A DNA stretch of 14,665 nt from Bacillota bacterium (GTDB lineage Bacteria > Bacillota > Clostridia > Christensenellales > UBA1242), in assembly GCA_009787915.1 (NCBI GenBank), contig WQSK01000021.1, positions 1 through 14,665 of the forward strand. The letters are read 5' to 3'. A program made the translations under genes and the position numbers. The notes below the pieces were generated by a model. It ran no database searches and was not told the DNA's origin. It worked only from the letters and a program-made list of their open reading frames with translations. This document shows positions 6,727 through 13,020 of the stretch, piece after piece (positions within the stretch are counted from its first letter, which is position 1; each line of letters starts with the position of its first letter).

Positions 6727-7023
6727 ATGAAAAAGAAAAATGTCTTGAAATACACAGCCATGATTGCGTTTGGAGTATTGTTGCTAGGGGGCCTAAATTT
6801 CTTGCTTATGGGATTGTTCAGGTTTGATATGTATGCAGGGATTTTTGGCGGAGCAGACGCGGTCGTAGCACGTATTTTTTACAGTCTGTTCGGGATTGCG
6901 AGCCTTGTATTGCTTGGCATCATCATCGCGCAGGCTTTTACAACAAAGCCACAACGTGTGCAATCAAAAAGACCAACCACAAGCACACACGAACGTCCTG
7001 CAACAACAAACGCTGGGCACTAA
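6727..7023 (+). CDS. DUF378 family small membrane protein (YuzA-like)
   Basis: A 98-residue protein with two hydrophobic helices: about residues 8-32, containing GGLNFLLMGLF, and about 46-68, containing ARIFYSLFGIASLVLLG. The GGLN...GLF and R-I-x-Y-x-L-x-G-I-A-S pattern is that of the DUF378 family (YuzA in Bacillus), whose role is unknown. The C-terminal 30 residues are a polar, Thr-, Lys- and Arg-rich tail, longer than is usual for the family. ATG 6727 is chosen because GAAGGAGG (6713-6720) is an excellent Shine-Dalgarno site at the right spacing. The stop is one base from the end of the convergent gene, and its terminator lies inside that gene. Confidence 0.85.
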   Translation: MKKKNVLKYTAMIAFGVLLLGGLNFLLMGLFRFDMYAGIFGGADAVVARIFYSLFGIASLVLLGIIIAQAFTTKPQRVQSKRPTTSTHERPATTNAGH

Positions 7024-7024
7024 C

Positions 7025-7630
7025 TTATCTGTGTTTTTGAATAAAAGCATCAAGGTCAACACTTGATGCTTTTTCAATAAACAAATCAAGTTTTTCAAGT
7101 GATTCTTGGGTGTCAAAAAAATTGTACTCGCTTGTGCATGTTCCAAATTGATTTATCCACTTTGTTTCACAGTTCTCGATTTCTTTTTTGACACCTGTCA
7201 TGTCTAAGTTCACACCGTATTTTTGTTTAAGATAATTATTAACGCTATTAAAACTGTTTGCAAGTATATCCCCAGGTCTAACTCCATCTTCAACTAGGGC
7301 AGTAAACCGCCATCGGTCAATTATAGTGGGATAGCAATCATTATCCACAATCAGGTGTAAAAGCACACCACGTTCAAAAGGTGTTTGGCCTTTGTGTTGT
7401 TTAAAAAACTTTTTATAATCAACGCGGTCTATGAAAAAACGCTCGATTTTTCTCTGTTCGGGTAATAGGGGCATTTTATAATGTGTATCTTCTTTGTCGG
7501 CACCTGGTTTTGCACCCTCCAAATCGGGATAGACGGTACCGTGGAAAAATTCACGCGCCTTGTCGCCAGTGATGTTGTTTTTCTCGGCATATCTTTTTGC
7601 AACGGCAAGGTGCGTCAAAAAATTAGGCAT
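7025..7630 (-). CDS. hypothetical protein, possible zinc-dependent phospholipase C-like hydrolase
   Basis: A 201-residue protein. The N-terminal MPNFLTHLAVAKRY, FFHGTVYPDLEG, DTHYKMP and FERGVLLHLIVDNDCY segments place His and Asp residues in the manner of the zinc-dependent phospholipase C / S1-P1 type all-helical hydrolases, which carry an early His, an HxxxP-D motif and a later H-x-x-x-D helix. The similarity is by pattern only, so the function is a guess. There is no signal peptide. The start at 7630 is the first ATG beyond the upstream gene; longer frames run far into that gene. Its ATG overlaps the ATP-grasp stop by 8 bases (ATGCCTAA) without a clear Shine-Dalgarno site, so translation is probably coupled. 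The last ~16 codons double as a terminator hairpin. Confidence 0.78.
   Translation of the reverse strand: MPNFLTHLAVAKRYAEKNNITGDKAREFFHGTVYPDLEGAKPGADKEDTHYKMPLLPEQRKIERFFIDRVDYKKFFKQHKGQTPFERGVLLHLIVDNDCYPTIIDRWRFTALVEDGVRPGDILANSFNSVNNYLKQKYGVNLDMTGVKKEIENCETKWINQFGTCTSEYNFFDTQESLEKLDLFIEKASSVDLDAFIQKHR
7043..7074 (+). terminator. bidirectional intrinsic terminator embedded in a coding region
   Basis: AAAAGCATCAAG (7043-7054) pairs perfectly with CTTGATGCTTTT (7062-7073) around a 7-base loop, with T-rich tracts on both sides. On the + strand it would end the DUF378 transcript. On the - strand it falls within the last coding stretch of the convergent gene. Confidence 0.75.
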
Positions 7631-8867
7631 CTGGGTTCTTGCCCTTTTGCTTTTTACCAAGCCATGCTTTGTATTCCTGCCTGTCGTCGTGGATGTTGTA
7701 TTGTTTGATTTCTTCAAAAACTGCGTATGTGTAAAAACCATCTTCTTGAAAAGCGGTTTTATCCAAACCTTCTTTGTAAACGCCTTCGACTTCTTCACCT
7801 GGGGCGGCGTAACGCTTGCGCGCATTCGGTGTTATGCGGTCAAGAAGTTCCTGCAAAGTAACATGGAGGTTTTTGTCTTTACCACAAAAGAAGGCCTTAT
7901 GAGTGTGTTCATAAACCGAACCAATCCCAGCACGATGTGAAAGAATATTAAGGAGCGACGTAGTACCAGTAAAGCGCGGGTTGGTTTCGATTGCAAAAAC
8001 ACGGGGTTTTTCTTCACTTGTGATAATCATATCAAGACCAAAAAATCCGCGCAGGTCAGGGTAGGCTTGGCGCAACAGGTTTCCAAAGTCAACGGCGACT
8101 TGGCGACATTCGGCTTTAATATCTTCGTCAAGCAGGGTGAACGCATGAAAGTCGCTTCCGATAAACTGTGGTCCGTTCATGATTTGAATACCACACGGGT
8201 ATGTTGCAACACCATTGTCTGTGATAATAAAACTGCATCCGAGGGAGCACTTGTTTTGCGTAAACTCGCTGACCACGTATTTGTCTTTTGGGTTTATGAC
8301 CGACGGGTCAAGAGGGTATTTCTTGGTCGCAAAATATGTTCCGTTCCCGCCCGCACCAAATTCTACTTGAACAACAACGTCGCGCTTGCCGTTTGGGTTG
8401 GTGGTCGACGGAATTTCACCTTTGGCAATCAGGTCAAGAATCTTTTTACCACTTATGATTTCAAACGCAGGTTGTGGAATCTTGTTTTTAATAAAGTTCT
8501 TGAAATTAAACTTGCTTTCCAAAAAGTCAATAGGACCGCCGTTGTTATAGCAAATAATGCGGTCTTTCAAATTCTCGGGAACAAGGTCGGCCCAGAACTT
8601 CGAGTAGGGGATAAACTTGGCATGTTTGTCGTTTTTGACAATCTCGGTAATGCGGTCGCCAAAAAACTTGTTGTAGAGCGCAATGTTTCGGTCAATATAA
8701 ACGCTGTTCACAATTTGCAGACCGCTGGTTGCGTTATAGGAAATGTTGCCTTGCGTGTTGCCTCCATATGCCGTGACAGAGCCTTTGAAAAACGGGTCAA
8801 GTTTGTTTCCGTCGAACGATGCGGCGATGTCCGATGTTCGGCGACCAATGAAATATATATTATCCAT
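7623..8867 (-). CDS. ATP-grasp domain protein, ligase of unknown substrate
   Basis: A 414-residue cytoplasmic protein. Residues about 1-115 are a pre-ATP-grasp domain. A Gly-rich phosphate loop, VEFGAGGNGTYF (168-179), the D279 region (GFFGLDMII) and ETNPRFTGTT (294-303), which holds the Mg-binding Glu and Asn, are the classic ATP-grasp elements. Such enzymes join a carboxylate to an amine or thiol through an acyl phosphate. The acceptor and donor cannot be told; carboxylate-amine ligases, including those of peptide natural products, share this pattern. The ~70 residues after the core (DRITPNARKRYAAPG...) are an additional tail. A TTGACC-17-TATACT promoter sits six bases before the ATG, so the mRNA is predicted to be leaderless. 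It forms an operon with the 201-residue gene behind it. Confidence 0.88.
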   Translation of the reverse strand: MDNIYFIGRRTSDIAASFDGNKLDPFFKGSVTAYGGNTQGNISYNATSGLQIVNSVYIDRNIALYNKFFGDRITEIVKNDKHAKFIPYSKFWADLVPENLKDRIICYNNGGPIDFLESKFNFKNFIKNKIPQPAFEIISGKKILDLIAKGEIPSTTNPNGKRDVVVQVEFGAGGNGTYFATKKYPLDPSVINPKDKYVVSEFTQNKCSLGCSFIITDNGVATYPCGIQIMNGPQFIGSDFHAFTLLDEDIKAECRQVAVDFGNLLRQAYPDLRGFFGLDMIITSEEKPRVFAIETNPRFTGTTSLLNILSHRAGIGSVYEHTHKAFFCGKDKNLHVTLQELLDRITPNARKRYAAPGEEVEGVYKEGLDKTAFQEDGFYTYAVFEEIKQYNIHDDRQEYKAWLGKKQKGKNPDA

Positions 8868-8873
8868 TTATTT

Positions 8874-8902
8874 AGTATATATTACTTGCCAATTTTGGTC
8901 AA
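8874..8902 (-). promoter_or_regulatory. promoter of the ATP-grasp gene (predicted leaderless)
   Basis: On the minus strand TTGACC (8902-8897), a 17-base spacer and TATACT (8879-8874) are followed by AAATAA and the ATG at 8867. Both boxes are close to consensus. The -35 lies inside the spacer of the divergent greA promoter, so RNA polymerase cannot occupy both at once. Confidence 0.85.
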
Positions 8903-8914
8903 ATAACATATATT
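8886..8914 (+). promoter_or_regulatory. promoter of the greA-tatD operon
   Basis: TTGCCA (8886-8891), a 17-base spacer and TATATT (8909-8914) are each one mismatch from consensus. The predicted start near 8921 gives a leader of about 70 bases before greA. Confidence 0.75.
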
Positions 8915-8933
8915 AATAATCGACATAAGAACT

Positions 8934-8969
8934 CCGCATATGCGGGAAACTTGGTCAAAAAAGTTTGAC
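8934..8969 (+). promoter_or_regulatory. inverted repeats in the greA leader
   Basis: A perfect 12-bp palindrome, CCGCATATGCGG (8934-8945), is followed by GTCAAA-AAAG-TTTGAC (8954-8969). The first could be a protein-binding site just past the promoter; the second could form a small hairpin ahead of the Shine-Dalgarno site. TTGGTCAAA occurs twice, at 8895-8903 and 8951-8959. Role inferred only. Confidence 0.4.
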
Positions 8970-8991
8970 TTGGAAAAAGGAGAGATTTGAA

Positions 8992-9471
8992 ATGAGTACT
9001 GTTGTCTATGTAACCGCTAAGGGAAAGAAAATGTTAGAGGACCAATTGGCGGAACTTATCAGCCAGCGTGGCGATGCCGCTGCGGCGATTTCGGAAGCCA
9101 GGTCTTTTGGTGACCTCAAGGAAAATGCCGAGTATGTGGCTGCGCGCGATAATCAGGCTGAACTTGAAAGCCGTATTGATGTAATCAAGGACCGTTTGCA
9201 AAATATCAAAACATTTGCCTATGTAAAAGCCGACACAACAAAGGTCAGCATCGGTACGTGTGTAGAGATTCAGGCAACAACTGGTTCTAAATCAACCCAA
9301 AAGTGGATTATCACAGGCATTGTCGAAAGTGACCCCGCGAACAATTATATCTCGAACGAGTCCCCGTTGGCAAAAGCCCTCCTTGGTAAAAAAGTCGGCG
9401 AAATTGCCGAGATTCACGTGCCAACTGGTTCTAGCAAATACAAAATTGTAAAAATTACTGTAGGTGCGTGA
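8992..9471 (+). CDS. greA: transcription elongation factor GreA
   Basis: A 159-residue protein of the normal length for GreA. It enters the secondary channel of RNA polymerase and stimulates cleavage of backtracked transcripts. The N-terminal coiled coil (residues about 10-75) carries the tip motif ARSFGDLKENAEY, with D41 and E44 as the expected metal-positioning acidic pair. The C-terminal domain (about 80-159) includes SPLAKALLGKKVGE, the usual SPLG-A-L-G-K-G block. The start is ATG 8992, eight bases after AAGGAGAG (8977-8984); the upstream in-frame start would add nine residues translated from the Shine-Dalgarno region. The stop overlaps the GTG of tatD (GTGA). Confidence 0.97.
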   Translation: MSTVVYVTAKGKKMLEDQLAELISQRGDAAAAISEARSFGDLKENAEYVAARDNQAELESRIDVIKDRLQNIKTFAYVKADTTKVSIGTCVEIQATTGSKSTQKWIITGIVESDPANNYISNESPLAKALLGKKVGEIAEIHVPTGSSKYKIVKITVGA

Positions 9472-10310
9472 TAAATTTGGATGCCCTGCTTGCTGACAGC
9501 CATTGTCATATTTTGGATTCGCGCCTTGCTTGCCAAGCCGATGAAATCGTTGCGAATTTGGTCCGCGATGGCTTGGAGTTCATCATTGAAATCGGTGCAG
9601 ACCCGCGAGAGTCAATTGACGCCCTCGAGTTTGCCTTAAAACACCCACGGGTTTTTTCAACCGCAGGTGTTCACCCGCAATTGGCAAAAGACTATGACCA
9701 ACGGGAACAAGGGAAATTCTCGTCAGAGGATTTTCCTTATGGTTGCGAGTTTGAACGTTGGTTAATTGCAAATTCTTGTAACAAAAAACTGGTCGCCGTG
9801 GGGGAGTGCGGTTTGGATTATCATTATCCTCCGTTTGACAAAGACCTTCAAGCAAATGTTTTCCGTGCACAAATTCGGTTGGCGAACCAAGTTGGTTTGC
9901 CCCTCATCGTCCACACACGTGATGCGTTTGATGATACTTTGCGGATTTTGCTTGAAGAAAAATCCCACATTAATAACGGGCTTTTAATGCATTGTTTTTC
10001 TGAAAACAAAGAAGCCGCGAACCTAATGCTTGAGCACTTTGGCGCGGGCGTGTACTTTGCGTTTGGTGGGGGTGTGACCTATGACGTCGCTAATGCCACT
10101 GAGGTTATAAAAACGATACCTCTTGACAGAATTTTGTTGGAAACCGATTCACCGTACATGAATCCGAAATCACTTGGAGGCAAGAAAGTTTTGTGCCTCC
10201 CAAAAAACGTTCGGGTTATCGCAGAGTTTGTTGCGACTGCAAAGGGCGAGCCACTTGAAACCGTGATGCGCGCAACCCTTGAAAACACAAAGCGGTTCTT
10301 TTCGGTATGA
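9468..10310 (+). CDS. tatD: TatD-family metal-dependent DNase
   Basis: A 280-residue amidohydrolase-fold protein with the full set of metal ligands of TatD nucleases: SHCH (H12, H14), GECGLDYHY (E113), VHTRDA (H149), HCFS (H175) and LLETDSPY (D227). TatD enzymes act as 3'-5' exonucleases or endonucleases in the cytoplasm, with roles in DNA repair and possibly tRNA or rRNA quality control. The GTG start overlaps the greA stop, so translation is coupled. A 280-residue length is slightly above the usual ~255 because of a short charged insertion near residues 75-90 (DYDQREQGKFSSEDF). The gene neighbourhood tatD-rsmA is common in Firmicutes, but rnmV, often between them, is not seen. Confidence 0.95.
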   Translation: MINLDALLADSHCHILDSRLACQADEIVANLVRDGLEFIIEIGADPRESIDALEFALKHPRVFSTAGVHPQLAKDYDQREQGKFSSEDFPYGCEFERWLIANSCNKKLVAVGECGLDYHYPPFDKDLQANVFRAQIRLANQVGLPLIVHTRDAFDDTLRILLEEKSHINNGLLMHCFSENKEAANLMLEHFGAGVYFAFGGGVTYDVANATEVIKTIPLDRILLETDSPYMNPKSLGGKKVLCLPKNVRVIAEFVATAKGEPLETVMRATLENTKRFFSV

Positions 10311-10423
10311 ACAAAGGTATTAACGAACGTCTTGACAAAGAACTTGGGTCAATTCTCGACAGAAACGCAAAGAGCCCGCCAATCGGCGAGCCCCCTGCAA
10401 TCTTTTGTATTTCTTTTGTGTAA
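10307..10423 (+). CDS. possible 38-codon gene at the end of the greA-tatD operon
   Basis: ATG at 10307 overlaps the tatD stop by ATGA, and the frame runs 38 codons to a TAA at 10421-10423, five bases before a terminator hairpin. The first 20 residues, MNKGINERLDKELGSILDRN, look like a charged amphipathic helix; the rest is Pro-rich, then hydrophobic. The tight overlap and position before the terminator suggest translation, but the short length allows chance, or the remnant of a longer gene. No family is recognised. Confidence 0.35.
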   Translation: MNKGINERLDKELGSILDRNAKSPPIGEPPAIFCISFV

Positions 10424-10427
10424 GTTC

Positions 10428-10455
10428 AGCATTTGTAATAAATGCTTGTTTTATT
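10428..10455 (+). terminator. intrinsic terminator of the greA-tatD operon
   Basis: AGCATTT (10428-10434) pairs with AAATGCT (10440-10446) around a 5-base loop, followed by the T-rich tract TGTTTTATT. It lies between tatD and rsmA, which suggests that rsmA is transcribed separately. Confidence 0.65.
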
Positions 10456-10474
10456 CTAAAATCTCTGTAATAAT
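10446..10474 (+). promoter_or_regulatory. possible promoter of rsmA
   Basis: TTGTTT (10446-10451), 17 bases, then AATAAT (10469-10474); the ATG follows after seven bases. No Shine-Dalgarno site is seen, so the mRNA may be leaderless. The -35 is weak and overlaps the terminator tract. Confidence 0.4.
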
Positions 10475-10481
10475 TTGTCAA

Positions 10482-11225
10482 ATGATTTCGGCAAAAAAAT
10501 CTTTGGGACAAAACTTTATTTTCGACACGGGGTTGTTGGATTCTATTGTTGCAAAGATTGGGATTTTAAAAACCGATACCGTCATAGAGGTCGGAACTGG
10601 TCCAGGTGCGCTTACAACCTGTATAGCCAAACATGCAGGGCGTGTTGTTACCTACGAGGTCGACACGCGCCTTGAATCGGTTTTGGAAAAAAAGTTTGCC
10701 CCTTTTGGCAACATTGAGGTTGTATTTCAAGACATCTTAAAAGTTACTGAACTGCCCGACGATTTCATTGTTGTTGCGAATATTCCGTATTATATAACTA
10801 CGCCGATTATCATGCGCTTTTTGTCCGACGCGCGTTGTCGCCGTGTTTGCGTCTTGGTTCAAAAAGAAGTCGCCATACGATTGGCTGCAACCCCTGGGGG
10901 CAAGGACTATGGTGCGTTATCCGTCGCTGTGTCGAGTAGGGGGAGTGCCAAAATAATCAAACACGTTCCAAGGGGTGTCTTTCGCCCTGTGCCTAATGTT
11001 GATTCGGCATTTGTTGTGATTGAAAAAACTGGGTCAGAGCCCCCTAAGGGTTTTGATGCGTTTTTAAAATCTGTGTTTACAAAGCGTCGCAAAAAAATCA
11101 GCAATATCGTGCCAATGGTGGCAATTGAAAAAAGCGGTATCGACCCGAACCTAAGACCCGAGAATTTGACCGCAAACGATTTCGTCAAAATTTACCAAAA
11201 CATGACAAAAGCCCCTACATCATAA
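10482..11225 (+). CDS. rsmA: 16S rRNA (adenine-1518-N6, adenine-1519-N6)-dimethyltransferase
   Basis: A 247-residue cytoplasmic enzyme (KsgA family) that dimethylates two adjacent adenines in the 3' hairpin of 16S rRNA during 30S maturation. KKSLGQNF (5-12) is the signature N-terminus. EVGTGPG (36-42) binds S-adenosylmethionine. NIPYY (100-104) is the catalytic N-[IL]-P-[YF]-[YF] motif. VPRGVF-PVPNVDSAF, then FTKRRKK near the end, are the usual C-terminal features. It is slightly short for the family (~270). The start is placed at ATG 10482 because SAKKSLGQNF normally lies at the extreme N-terminus; in-frame codons upstream belong to the terminator region and give no similarity. Confidence 0.96.
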   Translation: MISAKKSLGQNFIFDTGLLDSIVAKIGILKTDTVIEVGTGPGALTTCIAKHAGRVVTYEVDTRLESVLEKKFAPFGNIEVVFQDILKVTELPDDFIVVANIPYYITTPIIMRFLSDARCRRVCVLVQKEVAIRLAATPGGKDYGALSVAVSSRGSAKIIKHVPRGVFRPVPNVDSAFVVIEKTGSEPPKGFDAFLKSVFTKRRKKISNIVPMVAIEKSGIDPNLRPENLTANDFVKIYQNMTKAPTS

Positions 11226-11240
11226 ATTTAGTTCTTAGGT

Positions 11241-11246
11241 TAAAAT
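11241..11246 (+). promoter_or_regulatory. -10 box of the 11253 gene (predicted leaderless)
   Basis: TAAAAT is followed by AGTGGC and the GTG start, the same six-base spacing as at the TATACT sites. No convincing -35 is visible, so this is the weakest of the five. Confidence 0.45.
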
Positions 11247-11252
11247 AGTGGC

Positions 11253-11822
11253 GTGTTGCTGATTAAAAACGTAATACTGTATGATATATATGGACATGTC
11301 GTCGGCTTTGTCGAGGTCAAAAATTCTGGTACCTCTTGCCGTATTCGTGTTAAACATAATATTGTGGAGGACAGTCTTACCCTTGATGTGAACGGGCAAA
11401 AGTTGTCTTTGCCTGACGCGATTTTTGAAGCCGACGTCGCGTACATTGACATAACAAAACCAATCACGATAACGATTACCCAAGAGTTCTCGGGCTCTAG
11501 TATCGTCATGGCTTCGGGCTCGGTGAACAACGAAGAAATCCCTGAACCAGAGTTGGACCCCCAGTTACCGCTTGCTGAACAAGCCCCGTTGATTGCGGTA
11601 AGTTCGCTGTCGAAACTCCCGCCTATTAAAACTTTGTTGGAGGACACCAAACATTCAATTGACCGAAGTGTTGCTCCGATTGAAAAACCTGGTGCAATTG
11701 AAGCGGTCAGGGAAGTAAACGAGGCTCTGCGTGCAATTTGCAAAGTCGACGAACACGGCAACGGGATTTGTAACGAATGCCCGTACAGAGAGTTTTTCTT
11801 TGGGGCGAAAATGGATGCATAA
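11253..11822 (+). CDS. hypothetical protein with C-terminal Cys/His cluster
   Basis: A 189-residue protein of no family I recognise. Residues 1 to about 85 are rich in beta-forming residues (short alternating strands: LLIKNVILYDIYGHVVGFVEV; YIDITKPITITITQEFS), suggesting a beta-sandwich or barrel. Residues 95-150 are Pro/Glu-rich and probably flexible. The C-terminus has C163, H168, C173 and C176 (CKVDEHGNGICNECPY), a possible zinc or iron site. There is no signal peptide. The GTG start lies six bases after TAAAAT, matching the leaderless pattern here; no Shine-Dalgarno site is present. The stop codon lies within a short tandem repeat. Possible functions cannot be narrowed further. Confidence 0.72.
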   Translation: MLLIKNVILYDIYGHVVGFVEVKNSGTSCRIRVKHNIVEDSLTLDVNGQKLSLPDAIFEADVAYIDITKPITITITQEFSGSSIVMASGSVNNEEIPEPELDPQLPLAEQAPLIAVSSLSKLPPIKTLLEDTKHSIDRSVAPIEKPGAIEAVREVNEALRAICKVDEHGNGICNECPYREFFFGAKMDA

Positions 11823-11862
11823 CCCAGAATAAACCCAGGAATAACCTAAAATAAACCCAGTA
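11819..11862. repeat. short tandem repeat, four ATAA(A)CC units
   Basis: Four units of alternating length 10, 12, 10 and 12: ATAACCCAGA, ATAAACCCAGGA, ATAACCTAAA, ATAAACCCAGTA. The first contains the stop of the upstream gene. ACCCA-GTAAA-TGGGT at the end (11854-11868) can form a hairpin. It fills the gap between two convergent genes. Confidence 0.75.
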
Positions 11863-11868
11863 AATGGG

Positions 11869-12213
11869 TCAAACAAAAAGCGGCTCGTCGGTTTCTGGGT
11901 CGATGTTTTCGTTCATTACATTAAATATTTTTGGAGTCAACCCATAATTCGGATTTGATTGTCTTAGGTGTGAACCAAGTTTGCATGACTCTTTGGGTCT
12001 GCTTTTCGCATCGTGGGATATCGCGCTGTGTAGCAAAAATCTTTTCGACTCCTCAATTCCACGTGTCGTTTCGATTGGTCTTATATCCGTTTTGGATATA
12101 TCAATATAAGGACTGCGAATTTTTTCAAGGGTATATGTCCAGCCTCGGAATTCACCGTTGCTACCAACCTCTATGCAACCAAAGTCAAGGTCGTAGTACT
12201 TCTTGTTGCCCAT
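11869..12213 (-). CDS. hypothetical small protein downstream of ricT
   Basis: A 114-residue soluble protein that I do not recognise. The N-terminal half looks like beta strands (KKYYDLDFGCIEVGSNGEFRGWTYTLEKI); the rest is polar and rich in Ser, Arg and Pro. No membrane segment or signal peptide is present. It lies 18 bases after ricT on the same strand, so it may be the last gene of the tmk operon. AT-rich sequence (AATATATAAT) just before the ATG could alternatively be a -10 for its own leaderless transcript, but the spacing (3-5 bases) is short. No Shine-Dalgarno site is seen. As a short unknown gene its coding status is less certain than that of its neighbours. Confidence 0.6.
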   Translation of the reverse strand: MGNKKYYDLDFGCIEVGSNGEFRGWTYTLEKIRSPYIDISKTDIRPIETTRGIEESKRFLLHSAISHDAKSRPKESCKLGSHLRQSNPNYGLTPKIFNVMNENIDPETDEPLFV

Positions 12214-12231
12214 GTAATTATATATTCGCGG

Positions 12232-13020
12232 TTAGTGTTTCAGGTCTTTGTGTTTAAAGGTTTTGAAACTCACGGTGTCGTTTTGGTGGAATTTGACTTT
12301 TACGTTTCCTGAAACCATGTTTATGTCAACCACGGTACCGCGCCCGTCTGGGGTTTTGATTTCCGAGCCAATCCGTGGCATTTTATTTTGCGTTTCGGTA
12401 TAGTGGTCGTTTTCGTAACCAAGGCAACACAACAACCTCCCGCAAACGCCGTTAATGCGGTTTGGGTTTAGGGCAATGTTTTGGTTCTTTGCCATTTTAA
12501 TTGTGATGTTGTCAAAGTCGTTTTTGAATCGAACACAGCAACACGGCATACCGCAAGGTCCTAGGGCACCCAAAAATTTGACCTCGTCGCGTGGGCCGAC
12601 CTGTCTAAGTTCAATGCGCGTACGTAGGGAATAGGCCAAGTCTTTTACAAGTTCGCGGAAATCAACACGGTTGTCCGCCATGAATTGGATGACGACCTTG
12701 GATGCGTCAAAGTTATAACTCGCGGATAAAAGTTTCATCGGGAGTTTGTATTTTTCGATTTTTTCATTTGCGATACGGATTGCGTAATCTGCACTCGTTA
12801 TAAGTTTGTTGATTGTTTTTCTGTCCGTGTCGTCGGCGATTCTTAGAACCTGGGTCAAGCGCGAATTCGGGTGCGCCGCAAAAGGTTTTGATTCAACAAC
12901 ACCCCATTCCGCACCCGTAGCGGTTTCTACAATAACCTGGTCGCCTGGTTCAAGCGCAAAATCTGTGTCGAACTTTTGCGACGGATTTAAATCTGCGATT
13001 CTGATATTTACTGTTTGCAT
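12232..13020 (-). CDS. ricT: RicT/YaaT (PSP1 domain) regulatory protein
   Basis: A 262-residue PSP1-domain protein. In Bacillus, RicT acts with RicA and RicF as an Fe-S-containing complex that binds RNase Y and steers mRNA maturation, biofilm formation and sporulation. The conserved cysteines are present: CGMPCCC (C156, C160-162) and CGRLLCCLGYE (C193, C198, C199), with the DNRVDFRELVKDLA block at 116-129. The C-terminal ~45 residues (IGSEIKTPDGRGTVVDIN...) look like a small KOW-like beta domain, also typical. The start overlaps the holB-like stop by 13 bases. The partners RicA and RicF are not in the window. The tmk-holB-ricT order matches Bacillus. Confidence 0.95.
   Translation of the reverse strand: MQTVNIRIADLNPSQKFDTDFALEPGDQVIVETATGAEWGVVESKPFAAHPNSRLTQVLRIADDTDRKTINKLITSADYAIRIANEKIEKYKLPMKLLSASYNFDASKVVIQFMADNRVDFRELVKDLAYSLRTRIELRQVGPRDEVKFLGALGPCGMPCCCVRFKNDFDNITIKMAKNQNIALNPNRINGVCGRLLCCLGYENDHYTETQNKMPRIGSEIKTPDGRGTVVDINMVSGNVKVKFHQNDTVSFKTFKHKDLKH

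Noticed and set aside
8067..8906. 279-codon open frame on the + strand opposite the ATP-grasp gene
   Set aside because: It is a shadow: the ATP-grasp motifs on the minus strand are clear, and the + frame has no recognisable domain, promoter or Shine-Dalgarno site.
10377..10394. GCCCGCC-AATC-GGCGAGC stem as a terminator
   Set aside because: It has an internal mismatch and no T-tract directly after it; the AGCATTT/AAATGCT stem downstream is a better terminator.
10332..10481. N-terminal extension of RsmA from 10332
   Set aside because: It crosses the terminator hairpin and possible promoter, and RsmA proteins normally begin near KKSLGQNF.
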